Translations under genes and position numbers: made by a program | NCBI GenBank assembly: GCA_035561135.1 | Contig: DATMYA010000040.1 | Location: forward strand, 1-64,000 | DNA: 64,000 bases | Direction of reading: 5' to 3' | From: Clostridia bacterium | Lineage (GTDB): Bacteria; Acidobacteriota; Terriglobia; Terriglobales; Acidobacteriaceae | Notes under the pieces: model-generated | Told to the model about the DNA's origin: nothing | The model's input: the letters and a program-made list of their open reading frames with translations, nothing else | The model's database searches: none | Shown: positions 36,800 to 44,708 of the stretch, one piece after another | How the letters are laid out: each line of letters starts with the position of its first letter | Numbering within the stretch: position 1 is the first letter of the stretch

Positions 36800-37420
36800 T
36801 CAATGAGCGCCGAAGCGGAATACGATGCCGGCGGAGGCCTTTAAGTGGTTCTGCCTGTCGTCTGCGAGATCGTTGAAGCGGGTCTGAATCCAGTCCACCT
36901 GCCCTCGGATAGCTACACTCGGACTAAAAGCGAAATCAGCGCCACCACCAAGTTGCATTGCAAAGGCATTCTCCGAGTTGGAGGTTCCCGGCAGATTGAA
37001 GCCGAACAAGTCGGTTTCGATCTTCCTGTGCCCTCCGCCGAACAGAGCATGAGCAAAGGGCTGTACGCCTGTCATAGCTCTGTACGCGATAGTCGGGCCA
37101 AAGGTATAGGTGTAGAGGTCTTGCTTAAGTTCAACAGCCTGTAATGCGCCCCCAATTAGCCCGCCGATATTGATGTCGGGTCTTGCGTAGACGCCGTTGA
37201 CCTCGCCCTTGATACCGAACCAGCGGTTTAAAAACCCGGCTCCTCCAGCCATCCAACCGTGCGAGTTGGGATGATCGAGACCGACCAGTTTGAATTGAGG
37301 GCCCACGTCCTGGCGAATGTAGCTATAGCCTCCGAAAATCTCGGCTGAGGGTGCATCCTGCGCGGCTGCGAGGACGGACAGCAGCGCTATAGCGAGCACA
37401 ACCCTGATGAACATGCGCAT
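36800..37420 (-). CDS. Outer-membrane beta-barrel protein (OmpA-like porin fold)
   Basis: This 206-residue protein has a signal peptide (MRMFIRVVLAIALLSVLAAA) and alternating hydrophobic/polar strands with aromatic residues, as in FGGYSYIRQD, YTYTFGPTIAYRAM, PFAHALFGGG, FAMQLGGGADFAFSP and a C-terminal ASAGIVFRFG ending. This is the 8-strand outer-membrane beta-barrel pattern. The function is unknown. It is monocistronic, bounded by terminators on both sides. Confidence 0.88.
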   Translation of the reverse strand: MRMFIRVVLAIALLSVLAAAQDAPSAEIFGGYSYIRQDVGPQFKLVGLDHPNSHGWMAGGAGFLNRWFGIKGEVNGVYARPDINIGGLIGGALQAVELKQDLYTYTFGPTIAYRAMTGVQPFAHALFGGGHRKIETDLFGFNLPGTSNSENAFAMQLGGGADFAFSPSVAIRGQVDWIQTRFNDLADDRQNHLKASAGIVFRFGAH

Positions 37421-37515
37421 CGGTAACTTCTCCTGGACCGCAGAATTTACCTCTTAGATGCGACACTTCCGAAATAGAGAACGGTCGCGGCGCATAAAGG
37501 TGCATAAGTCAGCAG

Positions 37516-37548
37516 AACAAAAATGCCCGGCGCACACGCCGGGCATTT
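37516..37548 (-). terminator. Terminator of the PIN-TRAM gene
   Basis: A 12-bp perfect stem AAATGCCCGGCG/CGCCGGGCATTT with loop CACA is followed on the minus strand by TTGTTC (part of a five-T run). It lies about 15 bp beyond the gene stop. Confidence 0.92.
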
Positions 37549-37562
37549 GCAAGAACGAATGA

Positions 37563-38702
37563 TCAGTGCTGGTTATGGCCGTGCGGCTGTACGGGGGCGA
37601 TTGTCGGCTCAGATGGCGGAGCGGGCTGCCCCTGACTGTCAACCAACGTGGGCTGCGGAATGCTCTTTCGCGTGTCCGGCGGGCGCGGTTCCGGCCGAAC
37701 ATTAGCCGTGCCACGCTCGTCGAATTTGCCAAAGATCATCTTGCCAGCGGTGGTTTGCAAAACAGACGTGACCGAGATGTCGATCGTCTTGCCAATCATC
37801 TTGCGCGCGTTATCGACGACCACCATGGTGCCGTCATCGAGATAGGCCACGCCCTGGTTGTATTCCTTGCCTTCTTTCAGGATGAAGACCTTCATGATCT
37901 CGCCGGGTAACACAATGGGCTTCAGCGAGTTGGCCAGCTCATTGATGTTGAGCACCTCGACGCCGTGCAGTTGCGCGACTTTGTTGAGGTTGAAATCGTT
38001 GGTGACGATCTTGCCTTCGTAAACCTTGGCGAGTTCGATCAGTTTCATATCGACTTCGCGCACGGCCGGGAAGTCGTCTTCCACGATCTGAACCTGAAGC
38101 ATGGCAATCTTCTGAATGCGTTGCAGAATGTCCAGGCCACGGCGGCCCCGGTTACGCTTGAGCGCGTCAGCGGAGTCTGCTACGAGTTGAAGCTCTCGCA
38201 ACACAAACGACGGAATGACGAGGATTCCATCCAGGAAGCCGGTCTCGGCAATGTCCGCAATGCGGCCATCGATAATGACGCTGGTGTCGAGAATTTTGAA
38301 CGTCTTCTTGGATTGCTTTTCTCCGCCGAAGATTCCACCGAGCGCGGCGAGATTCAACAGTTCGCCTTTCGTCGCGCCGACGGCAAGACCTATGTATGCC
38401 ATGAGCAGCATGATGAAGAGCTGCAGGAAGCTTTGGAGTGCCCCGGCGTTGATGCTGTTGCGGATGACGACGCTGAAGAGGTAGGCGCCGATGATGCCCA
38501 GGACGCTGCCAATCGCTGCGCCGATAAGCCGCTTCAAACTGACGGAGCGGAGACGCATCTCGAATAGAATGACGGCTGCACCCAGCAACGCTCCGACGGC
38601 GGCATCGGCTATGCGGCCAAAACCAAACGGATGCAGCAGCAAGCACGCGATTGCTACAACGAGGACAAAAACTGTCCTAATAATGACAAGATCCAAGCGC
38701 AC
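37563..38702 (-). CDS. YacL-type PIN-TRAM membrane protein
   Basis: This 379-residue protein has about four N-terminal membrane helices (1-120), a PIN nuclease domain starting DTSVIIDGRIADI with further acidic residues (including IVTNDFNL), and a C-terminal TRAM domain (VFILKEGKEYNQGVAYLDDG through TTAGKMIFGKF). The architecture equals Bacillus YacL, often encoded with ispD and ispF, which lie just downstream here. A role in RNA cleavage at the membrane is inferred from the PIN and TRAM folds. The last 45 residues are Pro-rich and disordered, ending HGHNQH. Confidence 0.93.
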   Translation of the reverse strand: MRLDLVIIRTVFVLVVAIACLLLHPFGFGRIADAAVGALLGAAVILFEMRLRSVSLKRLIGAAIGSVLGIIGAYLFSVVIRNSINAGALQSFLQLFIMLLMAYIGLAVGATKGELLNLAALGGIFGGEKQSKKTFKILDTSVIIDGRIADIAETGFLDGILVIPSFVLRELQLVADSADALKRNRGRRGLDILQRIQKIAMLQVQIVEDDFPAVREVDMKLIELAKVYEGKIVTNDFNLNKVAQLHGVEVLNINELANSLKPIVLPGEIMKVFILKEGKEYNQGVAYLDDGTMVVVDNARKMIGKTIDISVTSVLQTTAGKMIFGKFDERGTANVRPEPRPPDTRKSIPQPTLVDSQGQPAPPSEPTIAPVQPHGHNQH

Positions 38703-39517
38703 CTCCTAAGCGGCCCTTTCTGTGCGACCCAAAACTGAACCAGCTGGCTCGCAGCAGCACGGCCCGGGCACGTACAACGCGGAGCAGAGACGCTCCCGTC
38801 CGCCACGCAACAGCAGCGCGACGGCTTAAAAGTACCGGATTATATACCAGAGCTGCGAGCCGGGTATTTTGATTCCGCAGGAACACGGAACGATGCACGA
38901 TAAGCGCTGCTCCGCCTAAGCCCCTCCTACCTAGATTAGTGCAGGCTGCGGCGTGCCGTCCCGAATTGAGTTTTGGAAGGCCAAAACACGGAATGCGCCG
39001 AGAATGGCGGCTCCGACTGCTCCCCTCGGTACACGTAGTTATCAAAAGCGTAAACATAGACTCTGGCGTTTGTTGTTGACGATGCCCGTGAACCGAGGCA
39101 GTTTGGTAATGCCAGCCACATGGCACAATCGTGGTGTATTGGCGAGCAAGCCACGGAGCAAAGACTCTAAACAGAACAACTAATTCGGCCGACCCGCAAG
39201 GGACAGATGAGCGGCCTTTCCTCCCAGATTACGGGAGGAGAAGAACCGGCGCGGAATTTCTCGGGGGAGAAAACAGCGTCGGTTTTTTCCTGCCCGGAAG
39301 CTGTGGTGCAGACAAGATCCTTCTCTGCACGTTCCCACGTACATACATGAGACGTGCTTAAGGTGCGTTTAGATACAAAGAAAAAGAGGTCAAGGAAATA
39401 AGGGGTCAAGACGGAAGTCCCGTGCAAGCTGTTGAGCACTGAATTCCTAATGTATGGCTGCCTAACCGCCTCTGGTCCGCAGCGTTCGCCCGCGTACAAT
39501 CCAGTTGAGGTACAGCG
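38703..39517. other. Longest gap of the window, no supported gene
   Basis: The 815 bp between YacL-like and the oxidoreductase gene include several short frames on both strands, none with consistent coding character or recognisable domains. A small stem, CCTCCCAGATTACGGGAGG, lies near 39220-39238. On the minus strand the region around 38940-39110 has a hydrophobic short stretch in one frame and may be a decayed gene, but I cannot name it. Confidence 0.5.
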
Positions 39518-40516
39518 ATGAAAGCACTCGTAGTAACGCGAATTGGCGGACCCGAGGAACTGCCCGATATGCTGGAGATCCGGGAGATTCCGGAGCCGGT
39601 AGCCAACGAAGGTGAGGTGCTGGTCCGGGTGGAAGCCGTTGGCGTCAACTTTGCTGACGTGCTCGGCGTGAAGGGCAAGTATCCCGGCGGCCCGCAGCCG
39701 CCTTACGTCCCTGGACGCGAATTCTCCGGCGTAGTGGAAGCAACGGGCGAGGCCGTCATGGGCTACGCGCAGCATAGTGCGTGCGCCGAAAGGATTGCTG
39801 TTAGCCGCAAGATGGTGTGGTCGCGTCCGCAGAACTGGGACGCCACACTCGGGGCGGCCTTTCCAGTGAACTACTTCACTGCCTGGCTGGCGCTTTGGAA
39901 AGGCGGCGTGGTTCCGGAAATCGCGCCAGCCGACCCTTCCCCAATCGGCGACGCCAAGCCCTATCGCGCGCTCATTCACGCGGCTGCCGGTGGAGTCGGC
40001 ACAGCCGGAGTGCAACTCGGCCGGCTGATGGAAATTGAGACGTTTGGCACAGCTTCGCAAGACACGAAGCTCGAGCGGCTGAAAGAGTTCGGACTGGACC
40101 ACGGCATCAACTACAAGCGCGAAGACTACGAACAGCGCGTGATGGAACTGACGAACGGAGAAGGCGTCGACGTCGTCTTCGACAGCCTCGCCGGCGAGCA
40201 CACGGCGAAGAGCCTGCGGTGTTGCCGCTTCCTCGGGCGCGTAATCATGTATGGCAACACCAGCGGAGAGCGCCCGAAGTTCGACACCATGGCAATGTAT
40301 TCGAAGGCGGCGAGCCTGCACGGACTGTGGCTGAGTAAACTATCGTTGAACGAAACGCTCATGCAGCAAGCACTCCGCTCAATGACACCCTGGATCGATA
40401 GCGGCAGGCTGAAGCCAATCGTCGGCGCGACGCTTCCGTTCGAGCAGACCGCGGATGCGTACAGGATGCTTTTGGAGCGGACGAATTTCGGCAAGGTCGC
40501 GCTGACGCTCGGGTGA
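39518..40516 (+). CDS. Zinc-free quinone oxidoreductase (MDR family)
   Basis: This 332-residue protein is a medium-chain dehydrogenase/reductase: an N-terminal GroES-like domain (MKALVVTRIGGPEELPDMLE, VNFADVLGVKGKYPGGPQPP, VPGREFSGVVEATG) and a Rossmann domain with AAAGGVGTAGVQLGRL and VDVVFDSLAG. The structural zinc cysteines are absent, as in NADPH:quinone reductases. It likely reduces quinones or enones with NADPH. It is a single-gene unit ending at a strong terminator. Confidence 0.94.
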   Translation: MKALVVTRIGGPEELPDMLEIREIPEPVANEGEVLVRVEAVGVNFADVLGVKGKYPGGPQPPYVPGREFSGVVEATGEAVMGYAQHSACAERIAVSRKMVWSRPQNWDATLGAAFPVNYFTAWLALWKGGVVPEIAPADPSPIGDAKPYRALIHAAAGGVGTAGVQLGRLMEIETFGTASQDTKLERLKEFGLDHGINYKREDYEQRVMELTNGEGVDVVFDSLAGEHTAKSLRCCRFLGRVIMYGNTSGERPKFDTMAMYSKAASLHGLWLSKLSLNETLMQQALRSMTPWIDSGRLKPIVGATLPFEQTADAYRMLLERTNFGKVALTLG

Positions 40517-40552
40517 GCCAACGAAGGCAATCCGCAGATTTCGTAGATAAGA

Positions 40553-40590
40553 AATCGCAAAGGGAGCGCCTCGGCGCTCCCTTTGCGATT
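40553..40590. terminator. Bidirectional terminator, 18-bp perfect stem
   Basis: AATCGCAAAGGGAGCGCC (40553-40570) pairs perfectly with GGCGCTCCCTTTGCGATT (40573-40590) across a TC loop. It lies between convergent genes and is unusually strong. Confidence 0.85.
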
Positions 40591-40603
40591 CATAGTTCTG
40601 CTA

Positions 40604-41029
40604 CTACTTCTTTATGGCTTCCTTTAAATGCTTCGCACAAGCTTCGGCGGTACTCTGTTTTCCGCGCGCCGAGCTCTTTTTATTGACGTTGTAGGCGAAA
40701 ACCACTTCCCCGTTTTTCAGGTCTGAGACAGAAATGCTCGCCTGCTCGTCGGAATGCCAGTCGAGCATAATTATCTTCTTCGCTTTGCCGGCTTTCTGCG
40801 TCTCGGAGACACCAGTTATCTGGTATTCGGCTTCTTCCTTTCTCTCAACAACATTGACCGGCACCTTTTTCTTCGCAATCGCTGCCTTCAAATACGTATC
40901 GAAACCGTCAGGCATAGGTGCGACGTAGACCTTCGCTCCGGCGGGAACCTTCTGATCAGCCGCAACAAGCGCTGTACAGGCAAACGCAATCAATAAGACG
41001 GCCAGGAATATTCTTTTTACAGTCGTCAT
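40604..41029 (-). CDS. Secreted protein, paralog A of a three-gene family
   Basis: This 141-residue protein has a signal peptide (MTTVKRIFLAVLLIAFACTALVAA region) and a domain GAKVYVAPMPDGFDTYLKAA, EEAEYQITGVSETQ, ASISVSDLKNGEVVFAYNVN, SSARGKQSTAEACAKHL. It is clearly homologous to the gene 3 bp upstream, sharing for example GF(D)xYL, EQASI, the NVNK and SARGKQS-AEACAKHLK blocks. The mature domain looks mixed alpha/beta. I do not know the family. The two genes plus the PEGA protein form a likely operon. Confidence 0.87.
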   Translation of the reverse strand: MTTVKRIFLAVLLIAFACTALVAADQKVPAGAKVYVAPMPDGFDTYLKAAIAKKKVPVNVVERKEEAEYQITGVSETQKAGKAKKIIMLDWHSDEQASISVSDLKNGEVVFAYNVNKKSSARGKQSTAEACAKHLKEAIKK

Positions 41030-41032
41030 CGC

Positions 41033-41491
41033 TTACCTCCCCTCTTCGATCTTCTTCTTCAGATGTTTCGCGCAGGCTTCAGCTGCGCTTTGCTTTCCAC
41101 GAGCGGAGTTCCGTTTGTTCACGTTGTAACCGAATACCACTGCCCCTGTACTGATGTTCACGACCTTGATGCTGGCCTGCTCGGCAGTTTGCGAGGAGCC
41201 CAAGAAAAGCATTTTTGCCCATCCAGCTTTCTCGCTCTCACCAATTCCGGCGATCTCAAATTCCGCTTTGCTGCGGTCAGTCACTACGATAATCGGAACG
41301 CTTTTCCTTTGAATGCCCGCAGTGAGGTATATGTCGAAACCGTTGGCGATTGGCGCGATGTAGAACTTAGCGCCTTTCGGTATGCTTGTGTCCGACACGT
41401 TTACTTCTTTACCTGTTTCGTCATCGGCGAATGCGGCCGATGCCATAAGAAGAAGCAGCATCACGAGTACAACACGTCTTGCCATCCTCAC
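41033..41491 (-). CDS. Secreted protein, paralog B of a three-gene family
   Basis: This 152-residue secreted protein has a signal peptide (MRMARRVVLVMLLLLMASAAFA region) and the same domain as the 40604 gene: GAKFYIAPIANGFDIYLTAG, KAEFEIAGIGESEKAG, ASIKVVNISTGAVVFGYNVN and NSARGKQSAAEACAKHLK. The two copies probably arose by tandem duplication; spacing is only 3 bp, which implies translational coupling. Function is unknown; a periplasmic or surface role is inferred from the signal peptide. Confidence 0.87.
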   Translation of the reverse strand: MRMARRVVLVMLLLLMASAAFADDETGKEVNVSDTSIPKGAKFYIAPIANGFDIYLTAGIQRKSVPIIVVTDRSKAEFEIAGIGESEKAGWAKMLFLGSSQTAEQASIKVVNISTGAVVFGYNVNKRNSARGKQSAAEACAKHLKKKIEEGR

Positions 41492-41552
41492 CCCCCTTTA
41501 TGCACGCCAGCAATAACGTCTGCTGGCGCGCAACAGCTTGCTGCGTACTGCG

Positions 41553-42284
41553 TTACTCCGCCTTCTGTTCCCGTACCAGTTCTGCCATCAAGTTCACATT
41601 GCCTCCACCGACGCGCAGTGTGCGCTGCCAGGCGGTATAGCCGCGCTTGCTTACGGTAATTCTGTATTCGCCCGGTGCAAGATTGAGCGCCGACGGCGTG
41701 TTGCCGACGAATGCTCCGTCAACTTCAATGTCGGCGGCTGCCGGATCAGATGAGACTTGCACGCGCACCAAGGCTTGCGAGGATGTAAGACCACGCGCTT
41801 CGGGCGAAGCGGGGGCGCCCGTCGCGGGTGCGTTGAGAGACTCTACATCGGCGTTGGTGCGGGCCGCGGCGTCGCGCCGAGACCAGTCTTGATAGATGGC
41901 GGAGCACCCTTCCTTGATGGAGTTGCCGAGCGACCGTGTTGAACGGCTGAAGATGGCATCGCCGGTCGCTTGGTTGAAGATTGCAATTTTATTGTCGCGA
42001 CGGATGCTGGCTTTTCCGCCTTCGTGATCGAGCACGACGATGTAGTCGGCCTTATCGCGACGGTTATTCAATATCACATTGGAACAGCGCTCGTGGAAGG
42101 TCTTGATGACTTCGGCGGTTTGCGGACGCGCACCGCCACTGCCGGCGCTACCGAATTCGCCGGAACTTCCGCCAGCCCCAGCGCCTACTTCCCATGATTG
42201 ACTGTCCGTAACAAAGACCCGGGGATTCTCGGCGCCAAAAGCGGTCGACGCGAACAGCAACACAATAAGTGCGAGAGAGCGCAT
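41553..42284 (-). CDS. Secreted protein, paralog C with C-terminal PEGA domain
   Basis: This 243-residue secreted protein has a signal peptide (MRSLALIVLLFASTAFG), a domain with RRDKADYIVVLDHEGG, KIAIFNQATGDAIFSRST and SLGNSIKEGCSAIYQDW that corresponds in layout to paralogs A and B (strand, strand, helix with Cys), a Ser/Ala-rich linker, and a PEGA domain (VRVQVSSDPAAADIEVDGAF with LNLAPGEYRITVSKRGYTAW). PEGA domains are surface-associated beta-sandwiches. It is the first gene of the cluster, 61 bp before paralog B. Confidence 0.88.
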   Translation of the reverse strand: MRSLALIVLLFASTAFGAENPRVFVTDSQSWEVGAGAGGSSGEFGSAGSGGARPQTAEVIKTFHERCSNVILNNRRDKADYIVVLDHEGGKASIRRDNKIAIFNQATGDAIFSRSTRSLGNSIKEGCSAIYQDWSRRDAAARTNADVESLNAPATGAPASPEARGLTSSQALVRVQVSSDPAAADIEVDGAFVGNTPSALNLAPGEYRITVSKRGYTAWQRTLRVGGGNVNLMAELVREQKAE

Positions 42285-42667
42285 GGGTACCCCTCCTGTT
42301 CAAAAGCAGGTACATCTTTGAATGGAGCGATGCGGTTGTCAATACGTTCGCGAACGACGGCATGCAACAAAAGATGGTTATGCGGGCGCTAACTTTCGAA
42401 AACAAAATTCGTCTAACGAGACAAAGATGGAACTTTGTAGACGCCAATTACGTCTGTATTAACAGAGTTTCACAACCCTCCTATGCTGAAAACGAGGGGA
42501 ACGGAGGCCAACGCCGGGCGTGCGCAAGCACGCAGCGACTTTGGCTTGCAGTACGAGAAACGGTGAAAGGGCAGTTTGCTCTCATCAATGTAACGGCCCT
42601 CTTCATAGCCCGGCCGGTTTACAGAGACCGGCCGGGATTCATTTGAAATTGCTCGGAGGAAAGTTCA
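42285..42667. other. Divergent spacer with a 5'-leader hairpin
   Basis: The 383-bp spacer separates the paralog cluster (minus) and a small secreted-protein gene (plus). It has no supported gene. It holds a strong hairpin at 42609-42636 and the Shine-Dalgarno GGAGG at 42655-42659. Confidence 0.5.
42609..42636 (+). promoter_or_regulatory. Ten-bp leader hairpin upstream of a secreted-protein gene
   Basis: CCCGGCCGGT (42609-42618) and ACCGGCCGGG (42627-42636) are perfect complements with an 8-nt loop. They lie 32 bp before the ATG and no U-run follows, so it is more likely an mRNA leader structure than a terminator. It could stabilise the mRNA or control access to the ribosome site. Confidence 0.5.
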
Positions 42668-43012
42668 ATGAAGACAATTTCTAAGGTACTTGCAGTTGCG
42701 CTGCTGATCGGTCTTGCGATGTCGGTATTCGCCGCCAATTCGGCGAGCCTGGTTCTGCGTAATGAAGCCACAATGAACGGCACAAAACTGGCTGCCGGCG
42801 AATACAAAGTGACTGTTGACGGAACGGGTAGCGACGTAAAGGTTACGTTCCTGCAAGGCTCCAAGGTGATCGCGACCTCGTCCGGCACATTGGTCGAGCG
42901 GCCAGTGGCCCCCGAGTTCAGTGCAGTAGTTCTGGACAAGGTGAACGGCGTAAACACCATCCAGGAGATTCGCCTGGCAAAGCTGAAGGGCTCTGTCCTT
43001 TTAGGCAAATAG
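42668..43012 (+). CDS. Small secreted protein of unknown function
   Basis: This 114-residue product has a signal peptide (MKTISKVLAVALLIGLAMSV then FAA) and a compact all-beta mature domain: SASLVLRNEATMNGTKLAAG, EYKVTVDGTGSDVKVTFLQG, SKVIATSSGTLVER and a C-terminal TIQEIRLAKLKGSVLLGK. It looks like a single small beta-barrel or sandwich; no cysteines or motifs point to a function. A strong GGAGG lies 8 bp before the ATG, suggesting high expression. It follows the leader hairpin. Confidence 0.87.
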   Translation: MKTISKVLAVALLIGLAMSVFAANSASLVLRNEATMNGTKLAAGEYKVTVDGTGSDVKVTFLQGSKVIATSSGTLVERPVAPEFSAVVLDKVNGVNTIQEIRLAKLKGSVLLGK

Positions 43013-43145
43013 CAGTAAAGGTTCGAACCCAGGGTTCAAGACGGGAAGCCCAGCGCACAGCCAAATTGGCGAGTGCAACGCAAGGGCTTCCCGATCTTAT
43101 TTGGTTGGTCCACGATTACAGTCCGACAATCGCAATAAAACAAGA

Positions 43146-43163
43146 GCGTCATGTCGACCGGAG
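43146..43163 (+). repeat. Truncated copy of the TGTCGACCGGAGCGCC repeat
   Basis: GCGTCATGTCGACCGGAG matches the left end of the repeats at 16143 and 29398 exactly. After it the match decays. Confidence 0.55.
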
Positions 43164-43269
43164 AGCCCATGGCGCGCGTTCCGGATTGGCTTCGTCAGCA
43201 GTCTCAGCGCTCCTTCCGGAGCGCGTTTCTACTCATGCCGCTTTCGTTTTCGGTGGCGAGCTATGCGAA

Positions 43270-43776
43270 TTACTTCAAACGCAGATTGGTGAAGCGAATG
43301 TCGGGTGCGTTCTGGTTCCAGTCTGCCGAAATATGTTCGAGCGAGACACGCACCGGCTTGGTCTGCCCGGGGCTTAGCGGCGACGTCGCGAGATCGATCA
43401 GGTCGGGATATCCGCCAAGCTTGTTGGGTTGGAGGACGTGGATGGGCACGACCTCTTTTTGCACGACCTCATTCAACGTGTTGCGGAAAGTGGCCTCTAT
43501 CTGGCCGCCTACGAGCACGCGGTTGCCGGTGTTCGTCAGGTTCATGTCAAGGTAAGTAACGGTCGCGCCGATGAAGTTGTCGGCCGCACTGAGTTTGAGA
43601 TCCGATACCTGGAGACTCGCGGCATAAGGATCCGGAAGATTACTGGTGTTTTGTTGATTGCGGCCGATGAGCGCGATGGCGGCAACAATGGCGATGACCA
43701 ACCCGAGGCCGATGACAAGAGGCACCCAGTTGCGTTCCTGCGCTGCGGGTGTGGTAGGTGCGAAAGGATCTGCCAT
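43270..43776 (-). CDS. Single-pass membrane protein of unknown function
   Basis: This 168-residue protein has a Pro-rich cytoplasmic N-terminus, a membrane helix (about 18-39) and a periplasmic beta-rich domain: ASLQVSDLKLSAADNFIGAT, YLDMNLTNTGNRVLVGGQIE, VVPIHVLQPN and PGQTKPVRVSLEHIS. A GATVTYLDMNLTNTGNRVL pattern with a Thr/Asn-rich turn resembles domains used in DUF2393-like proteins. I do not know its function. It is a single-gene unit. Confidence 0.85.
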   Translation of the reverse strand: MADPFAPTTPAAQERNWVPLVIGLGLVIAIVAAIALIGRNQQNTSNLPDPYAASLQVSDLKLSAADNFIGATVTYLDMNLTNTGNRVLVGGQIEATFRNTLNEVVQKEVVPIHVLQPNKLGGYPDLIDLATSPLSPGQTKPVRVSLEHISADWNQNAPDIRFTNLRLK

Positions 43777-43894
43777 AGCCTCAAGATTCTAGCGCACCGA
43801 TGCAAGCGCCAACTGCAATGCATGTAAGTTACTGAAGAACGAAGACTTGCTTCGCCGACTCGTCTGGCTACACTTGTCCTGTCTGTCGGCTGCG

Positions 43895-44470
43895 TTAGCG
43901 ACGGACGACCAGCGTTCCGGCCACCATATCATGCAGCGCCTGGCTGCGTTTGCTTAGGATGGTGATGAAAAATCCCACGAAAGCGGCGAACGTGGAGAGA
44001 AACTTCGCGAAATGGCGTGCGGTCGCCTGCGCAAACGAAATGCGCTCACCGGAAAGATCCGTAACCTTCAACCTCATGAAGCGCTTGCCGATAGTTGCCT
44101 GCAAAGAAGAGCTCTGCATCCGGGCGTTGTACAGCCAGTCAGCAACCATCCAGAGCACCACGGCTACCATGCCGCAGAGAAAACGACTGTCCTCGCGGTC
44201 CAGTCCAAGCGCGGGCGACACAACTTCCATCGTCCAGGTAAACGCAATCGCAACAGTTGCAACCACGCTCATCACGAGCACGGCATCAATGGCCGAGGCA
44301 AGGAAGCGCCGCCAGATCGCACCATACTCGACCGAGTCCCGCACGAACGCTCCGAACCTGTGCGCAGACTCACCGCCCCCCAGCGTGACGCCGCAAAGGT
44401 GACAGTAGTGCGCCTCCGTCGTAATCTCATTCCCGCACCCGGGACAGAACGCGGCTAACACAACAGGCAT
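43895..44470 (-). CDS. RDD-family membrane protein with N-terminal zinc ribbon
   Basis: The 191-residue protein starts with a zinc-ribbon (CPGCGNEITTEAHYCHLCG) followed by the RDD domain: RRFLASAIDAVLVMSVVATV, a second helix near FLCGMVAVVLWMVADWLYNA and TIGKRFMRLKVTDLSGERIS then FAQATARHFAKFLST. RDD proteins are small membrane proteins, some proposed as transporters. ATG 44470 places the ribbon at the N-terminus; upstream Met codons would add about 25-97 unlikely residues. Confidence 0.88.
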   Translation of the reverse strand: MPVVLAAFCPGCGNEITTEAHYCHLCGVTLGGGESAHRFGAFVRDSVEYGAIWRRFLASAIDAVLVMSVVATVAIAFTWTMEVVSPALGLDREDSRFLCGMVAVVLWMVADWLYNARMQSSSLQATIGKRFMRLKVTDLSGERISFAQATARHFAKFLSTFAAFVGFFITILSKRSQALHDMVAGTLVVRR

Positions 44471-44708
44471 GGCGGAGGAATATAGACCGCCAGCGCCCTC
44501 ACTGTAAAGAGTCGCGGCTGAACCGGGGTTCGGAAGGAATGTCGGCATCGTTTTTTTAGTCTGCAAAAATGAGTCGGAAACGCATGTGTACCAGTACCTC
44601 AAAGCGAACGTGCAGTAAACCGGGTCGCAGAAAAAGCACACTCCGTTCAGGACGACTCTTTCTGCTTTCGTGGGCGTTCTTCCGCCTCCAAGTTCGCCAG
44701 CAGTTTGG

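Noticed and set aside
38677..39126. 149-codon minus-strand frame before the PIN-TRAM gene
   Set aside because: It overlaps the start of the PIN-TRAM gene, is rich in Arg/Ser/Cys in random pattern, and shows no motif or good start.
39167..40321. 384-codon open frame on the minus strand
   Set aside because: It runs antisense to the well-supported quinone oxidoreductase gene, has no family motifs, and reflects the GC-rich codon pattern of the other strand.
43019..43095. Possible tRNA (GGTTCGAACCC-like stretch)
   Set aside because: The T-arm-like GGTTCGAACCC has no matching acceptor, D or anticodon arm. The CGGGAAGCCC/GGGCTTCCCG pairing nearby is a separate long-loop stem.
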